Source of the DNA: a bacterium
GTDB taxonomy: Bacteria; Bacteroidota; Bacteroidia; Cytophagales; Thermonemataceae
Reading direction: 5' to 3'
NCBI GenBank assembly: GCA_025362415.1
Contig: JANYGM010000330.1
Location: 1 to 18,296 of the forward strand
DNA: 18,296 nt
In this document: in pieces, positions 14,705 to 18,296 of the stretch
How the letters are laid out: every line of letters begins with the position of its first letter
How positions within the stretch are numbered: position 1 is the first letter of the stretch
Position numbers and translations under genes: made by a program
The notes under the pieces: generated by a model
Told to the model about the DNA's origin: nothing
What the model saw: only the letters and a program-made list of their open reading frames with translations
The model's database searches: none

Positions 14705-16390
14705 TTACAGTAAAAACTCACTAGGAACGACCATAACAACACTTTCTTTGTCCACCATTACTTGTCCATCTGCCATTCCTTTGGGTTTTCTGACAAACTT
14801 TTTGGGCGTAACAATCACAGGGCAAAGTGTATCATTTTTGCGTTTTGAATAATAAGCCGCAAGTTGGGCAGCTTTTTCTATTACATCACTTGGAAAAGGC
14901 TTTCCTGCCCTAAATTTGATGACTACGTGAGAGCCACTTACATCTTTTGCGTGCAACCAAAGGTCTTCTTTGTAGGTATATTTTTGTGTAAGTAAATCAT
15001 TATTTTTAGCACTTTTTCCTACTAAAATAACAAAATCTTTAAACTCAAATCTTTTAAATAAATACGTGGTTTCATCTCGTACTTCATCAAAAAGTTTGGT
15101 ATTTTCTTTGACGTATTTGCGCAAATCTTTCAGGTGGATTATGCCTTCTATCTTATCAATATGCGTTAAAAAGGTCTTTAATTCTATTTCTTTTTGTGCA
15201 ATATTTTTGTTTAGTTGTGCTATTTCTATCTTTTCATTTTTGGCTTTTCTGTAATAAACTTCTGCGTTTTTTTGTGGAGAAAGGTCTGCTTTAAGTTTGA
15301 TAGTTTGGTCGTTGTTTTGATAAAAATCAAACAAAGTAACGGCAGTTGCTTTGGCAGGAATAATATGCAAATTTGCCATCAAAACATTAGCTATTTCCTC
15401 ATTACGTGAACTATCTAGAAAAGAAAGCATTTTTTCTTCTGTCTTTTTAAGGTAATTTTGAGTCTTTATTTTGAGTTTTAAGAGTTTTTTCAGTACCTCT
15501 GCTTTTTCTTTATCAAGTGATGTAAGTTTTGAGTAAGAATAGTAAAACTCATTGATAGCAATAATGGCACTTGTATAGGTACGTACATTTGCAAGCGCAG
15601 GTGCTAGTGTATCATCTTGGAAAAGTACAAGTTCAGTAATATTATTTTTTTCTCCTACATAAAATTTATTTTCGTCTAATAAACTAAAAAAATGTTGCAG
15701 TATTTCCCATTGTTTTTCTGTAGTTTGTGTAGAAAACTCTTTGGTTTCTAAATAATCAAAAATGGTTTTATCAAAAGTCGGAAAAGTTTTTTTAATGCCA
15801 TTTTGAGCAAAAAAATCATAATTTTGCGTAATATTTTTGGCTATATTTTCATAGATAATATCCCAGTCAGCTTGTAGTTTTTTGTGGAAAGTTTCAATAA
15901 TTTCATACTTAGAATTATCTTTTTCTGAATTTTTTTGTTCACTTATTTCTAGATTTTTATCAATATTTTCTGTTTCTAAATCTTGTGATTTTTCTTTAAA
16001 AAGTACAACATTAGACCTGTTTCCATACATTTTGAAAAGTAATTCAAATCTTTCGTTGGTGTGTTGTTTAGAATTATTTTCTAGGGAAATACTAAAACTT
16101 CTATCATTATTTATTTGCTTGATAGCTACGACTTTACAATCAAATAAATCTGTAAATAAATCAACAGAATTTTTTTTGGCACGCTGAAAATCAGTAACCA
16201 CATTTAGGCACGCAAAATCAGAAAGCAAACTAGCACGTATATAAACGTCTTTTTTTTCATTAGAGGCGGCAAAGCCTATGATAAGTTCGTCTTTATTTTG
16301 AGAAAAACAAGTGAAAATACGCATTCCTGCAAGTTTGTGGGCAAGTTCTTGGGAAAATTTGCGTAAGAAATAAAAATTATTTTGCATCAT
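14705..16390 (-). CDS. rqcH: Ribosome quality control factor RqcH (NFACT family)
   Basis: The 561-aa bacterial homologue of eukaryotic Rqc2/NEMF binds stalled 50S subunits carrying peptidyl-tRNA and recruits tRNAAla to add C-terminal alanine tails that mark the peptide for degradation. The NFACT-N domain holds NNDRSFS with Asp96-Arg97, equivalent to the DR pair (97/98) needed for tailing in Bacillus subtilis, and YGNRSNVVLF, matching the family's GRHSN-like motif. A polar Lys/Glu/Asn stretch (about 133-170) and a long coiled-coil region (about 280-430) follow. The NFACT-R domain near the C-terminus carries EDLWLHAKDVSGSHVVIKF and VTPKKFVRKPKGMADGQV. The length is close to the family norm. The gene is divergent from the histidine kinase with 163 bp between starts. 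Confidence 0.92.
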   Translation of the reverse strand: MMQNNFYFLRKFSQELAHKLAGMRIFTCFSQNKDELIIGFAASNEKKDVYIRASLLSDFACLNVVTDFQRAKKNSVDLFTDLFDCKVVAIKQINNDRSFSISLENNSKQHTNERFELLFKMYGNRSNVVLFKEKSQDLETENIDKNLEISEQKNSEKDNSKYEIIETFHKKLQADWDIIYENIAKNITQNYDFFAQNGIKKTFPTFDKTIFDYLETKEFSTQTTEKQWEILQHFFSLLDENKFYVGEKNNITELVLFQDDTLAPALANVRTYTSAIIAINEFYYSYSKLTSLDKEKAEVLKKLLKLKIKTQNYLKKTEEKMLSFLDSSRNEEIANVLMANLHIIPAKATAVTLFDFYQNNDQTIKLKADLSPQKNAEVYYRKAKNEKIEIAQLNKNIAQKEIELKTFLTHIDKIEGIIHLKDLRKYVKENTKLFDEVRDETTYLFKRFEFKDFVILVGKSAKNNDLLTQKYTYKEDLWLHAKDVSGSHVVIKFRAGKPFPSDVIEKAAQLAAYYSKRKNDTLCPVIVTPKKFVRKPKGMADGQVMVDKESVVMVVPSEFLL

Positions 16391-16461
16391 TTTACATTAA
16401 CCAAACCTTTTAGTTTTAAAAACCTTGAGGTTTATAGGAAGAAGAAATATTTAAAATCTCA

Positions 16462-16469
16462 CAAATATA
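16462..16469 (-). promoter_or_regulatory. Candidate -7 element for rqcH
   Basis: The plus-strand CAAATATA reads TATATTTG on the minus strand, matching TAnnTTTG, 72 bp upstream of the rqcH start. No convincing -33 partner was seen at the proper distance, so the call is weak. Confidence 0.35.
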
Positions 16470-16521
16470 CAAAATCTTACACGTAAAATAGAACTTTTTA
16501 TAGAATATTGTAAATTATTAT

Positions 16522-16529
16522 TACTTTTG
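16522..16529 (+). promoter_or_regulatory. Candidate -7 element for the PAS histidine kinase
   Basis: TACTTTTG matches TAnnTTTG and lies 24 bp before the ATG at 16554, leaving a leader of about 15-20 nt. The upstream region lacks a clear TTG at the ideal distance. Confidence 0.4.
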
Positions 16530-16553
16530 TAGAAACAGTAAACAACTAAAATT

Positions 16554-18101
16554 ATGGAGGAAAAATTCCTAAAAAACAATAAACTTTTATTAGATATTTT
16601 TATTGAGGAAATGCTGGAGGGGCTTTTTGTGCTTTATGCCCACGAGGCTATTATTTGGAATGATAGTATTGATGCCATTGAAAAAGAAAAAATCCTTGAA
16701 AATGCAGTTGGAAATTTACGTTTTGAGCAAGTAAACCAACAATTTTGCGCTCAATATGGTATTGTGGAAGATATTACCAATAAAAATATCAAAGACATTT
16801 TTTCTAATAATATTGAAGAATGGAAAAAAATGGTATCACTCATTTTTGATAACAAACATATTAAAAATATAATATTAGAACATAAAATAAACAATTCTGA
16901 AGTTTGGCTGGATAGAAATTATATCACTCTACGCAATGACAATGGACTAATTATAGGCATTTGTGGCTTTCAGAAAGATATTACAACACTAAAAAAAGCA
17001 GAATTTGACTTACAAAAAAATTTAGATGATAGGCAAAAAGACCAAGCAAATATGATTTCTATGCTTGAAAACACAGAAGATATGGTCTGGTTTATAGATG
17101 CAAATTATTTACTTATTGCGGCTAATTCTGCCTTTAAAAAAAGAATTGCCATAAGAAATGGTATAGAAATAAAAATTGGAGATAACATATTAGCTCTTTC
17201 CCAAGATGAAAATGAAAAAAATATATGGGCTGATTTGTATGCTAAAGCATTTAGTGGAGAGAGATTTGCACAAGAAATGCAATACATAGCAGATACGAAT
17301 ATTTTTTATAGACAATCTTCATTTAATCCTATTTATGATAATAACCAAAAAATTATAGGAGTTACTATTTTCAGCCGTGACATATCCCAAAGTAAAAAAT
17401 ATGAAAAACAACTATTGCAAACAAACTATGAATTAGATAGTTTCGTTTACCGTTCTTCTCACGACTTGCGTGCGCCTTTGCGTTCTATTTTGGGTATTGT
17501 AGATTTGCTTTCAAACACTAAAAATGCAGAAAAAGATATTAAGGAGTATGTGCCACTCATAGTAAAAAGTATCAACAAATTAGATACTTTTATTGCTGAT
17601 ATGGCTGACTTCTCTCGCAATAGCAGACTAGAAATAGAACACAAACCAATTGATTTTTATCAAATTGTCAAAGATACTACTGATAATTTGGCGTTTATGC
17701 CAGATGCCCAAAATATTGAAATAATCCTAAATAATAATCTTAAAAGCATTTTTCTTTCAGATGAAAAAAGAATTATGATTATCTTCCAAAATTTGCTTTC
17801 AAATGCCATTAAATACCAAAATAAATACCAACCACAACCCTATCTAAAAATAAATATTGACGAAATACCACAAGAAGATATAACCAAACGCAAAATCTTA
17901 CTTACCTTTGAAGATAATGGTCAAGGAATACAAAACGTGCATTTATCACGTATTTTTGATATGTTTTTTAGGGCATCACTTAATGGTTATGGTTCTGGTT
18001 TGGGGCTTTATATTGTCAAACAAACAGTAGAAAAATTAGATGGAATAATCTCTGTACAGTCTTTATATGGACATTATACCAAATTTTTAGTGGAAATTTA
18101 A
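16554..18101 (+). CDS. Soluble PAS-domain sensor histidine kinase
   Basis: A 515-aa two-component kinase without membrane segments, so it probably senses a cytoplasmic signal or works in a phosphorelay. Two PAS-like modules are visible: about 20-150, ending in a PAC-type GICGFQKDITTLKKAE, and about 165-285, beginning NTEDMVWFIDANYLLIAANSAF and ending IIGVTIFSRDIS. A short coiled linker leads to the HisKA helix with FVYRSSHDLRAPLRSILG, where His303 is the phospho-acceptor. The HATPase domain has the N box FQNLLSNAIKYQ (Asn417), the G1 box EDNGQGI, an F-box region IFDMFFRA and the G2 box GYGSGLGLYIVKQ. All catalytic boxes are intact. No response regulator is adjacent within the window. It is divergent from rqcH and followed by the hairpin element at 18148-18296. 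Confidence 0.92.
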   Translation: MEEKFLKNNKLLLDIFIEEMLEGLFVLYAHEAIIWNDSIDAIEKEKILENAVGNLRFEQVNQQFCAQYGIVEDITNKNIKDIFSNNIEEWKKMVSLIFDNKHIKNIILEHKINNSEVWLDRNYITLRNDNGLIIGICGFQKDITTLKKAEFDLQKNLDDRQKDQANMISMLENTEDMVWFIDANYLLIAANSAFKKRIAIRNGIEIKIGDNILALSQDENEKNIWADLYAKAFSGERFAQEMQYIADTNIFYRQSSFNPIYDNNQKIIGVTIFSRDISQSKKYEKQLLQTNYELDSFVYRSSHDLRAPLRSILGIVDLLSNTKNAEKDIKEYVPLIVKSINKLDTFIADMADFSRNSRLEIEHKPIDFYQIVKDTTDNLAFMPDAQNIEIILNNNLKSIFLSDEKRIMIIFQNLLSNAIKYQNKYQPQPYLKINIDEIPQEDITKRKILLTFEDNGQGIQNVHLSRIFDMFFRASLNGYGSGLGLYIVKQTVEKLDGIISVQSLYGHYTKFLVEI

Positions 18102-18104
18102 TTT

Positions 18105-18121
18105 ATGTGTGATATATGATA
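18105..18121. repeat. Dispersed repeat ATGTGTGATATATGATA, copy 2
   Basis: Identical over 17 bases to 11505-11521. Here too it begins directly after the stop codon of the preceding gene. It is followed by GGTGATGTATGATATAATTT, another variant of the same unit, so this is a short degenerate tandem tract. Confidence 0.6.
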
Positions 18122-18147
18122 GGTGATGTATGATATAATTTTGCTAC

Positions 18148-18296
18148 CGTACACTGTTTTAAAAAGGATTATGGTCTGTACCGTAATGCAATGAAGGTCA
18201 GACCATAACCCTTTTTAAAACGAACTTACTGTTTGTTATTAGTGGACTGACCTCCGTTCCACTACGGTACAGACCACTAATAACAAACAGTGTACG
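18148..18296. repeat. Paired-hairpin element of a second family, with terminal inverted repeats
   Basis: The outer ends are perfect 12-bp inverted repeats: CGTACACTGTTT at 18148-18159 and AAACAGTGTACG at 18285-18296. Hairpin 1 pairs 18156-18178 with 18199-18221 (23-nt arms, one mismatch). Hairpin 2 pairs 18228-18245 with 18274-18291 (18-nt arms, perfect). On opposite strands the two hairpin tops are homologous: GGTCTGTACCGTA then AAGGTCAG or GAGGTCAG, with 27 of 32 positions shared. The arms below the tops are different sequences. The element ends exactly at the window edge, so more copies may follow. It is not homologous to the elements at 5727-6120, but the design is similar. Confidence 0.8.

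Overview
The window looks like chromosomal DNA of a Bacteroidota bacterium, most likely from the Cytophagia. The DNA is A+T rich (roughly two thirds by eye). Starts lack Shine-Dalgarno sequences and are preceded by A-rich leaders. Several gene fronts carry a TAnnTTTG-type -7 element. The gene content also fits: a TonB-dependent receptor, a long DsbD with a fused thioredoxin domain, a DUF4836-like exported protein and a family of short C/A-rich dispersed repeats. A marine gliding genus is a guess from general resemblance only. No rRNA, tRNA, CRISPR array, transposase or phage gene was seen.

Layout. From 70 to 5686 four plus-strand genes follow each other: methylmalonyl-CoA epimerase, a TonB-dependent outer-membrane receptor, a Thg1-like 3'-5' RNA polymerase (tRNAHis guanylyltransferase family) and DsbD. 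Positions 5687-6245 hold no gene. They contain two 95%-identical copies of a roughly 180-bp element, each made of two oppositely oriented hairpins. From 6246 to 8118 a class III aminotransferase and the PLP-homeostasis protein YggS form a likely operon. An unknown 185-aa helical protein follows, closed by a terminator, and then phosphoglycerate kinase. A soluble protein with a methyl-accepting chemotaxis signalling core comes next (10447-11505), then a SpoU/TrmH rRNA/tRNA methyltransferase (11660-12475). A strong bidirectional terminator at 12566-12599 separates these from two minus-strand genes: a DUF4836-like exported protein and the ribosome-quality-control factor RqcH. RqcH is transcribed divergently from a soluble PAS histidine kinase (16554-18101). 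The window ends in a second, unrelated two-hairpin element (18148-18296).

Most genes are housekeeping or envelope functions and do not form one pathway. Three act on translation or RNA (Thg1-like, TrmH family, RqcH) but they are scattered. The least expected content is the Thg1-like enzyme, the orphan chemoreceptor-like protein, the two families of paired hairpins whose cores are conserved while the arms differ, and a C/A-rich, almost G-free repeat motif that runs up to the start codon of four separate genes.
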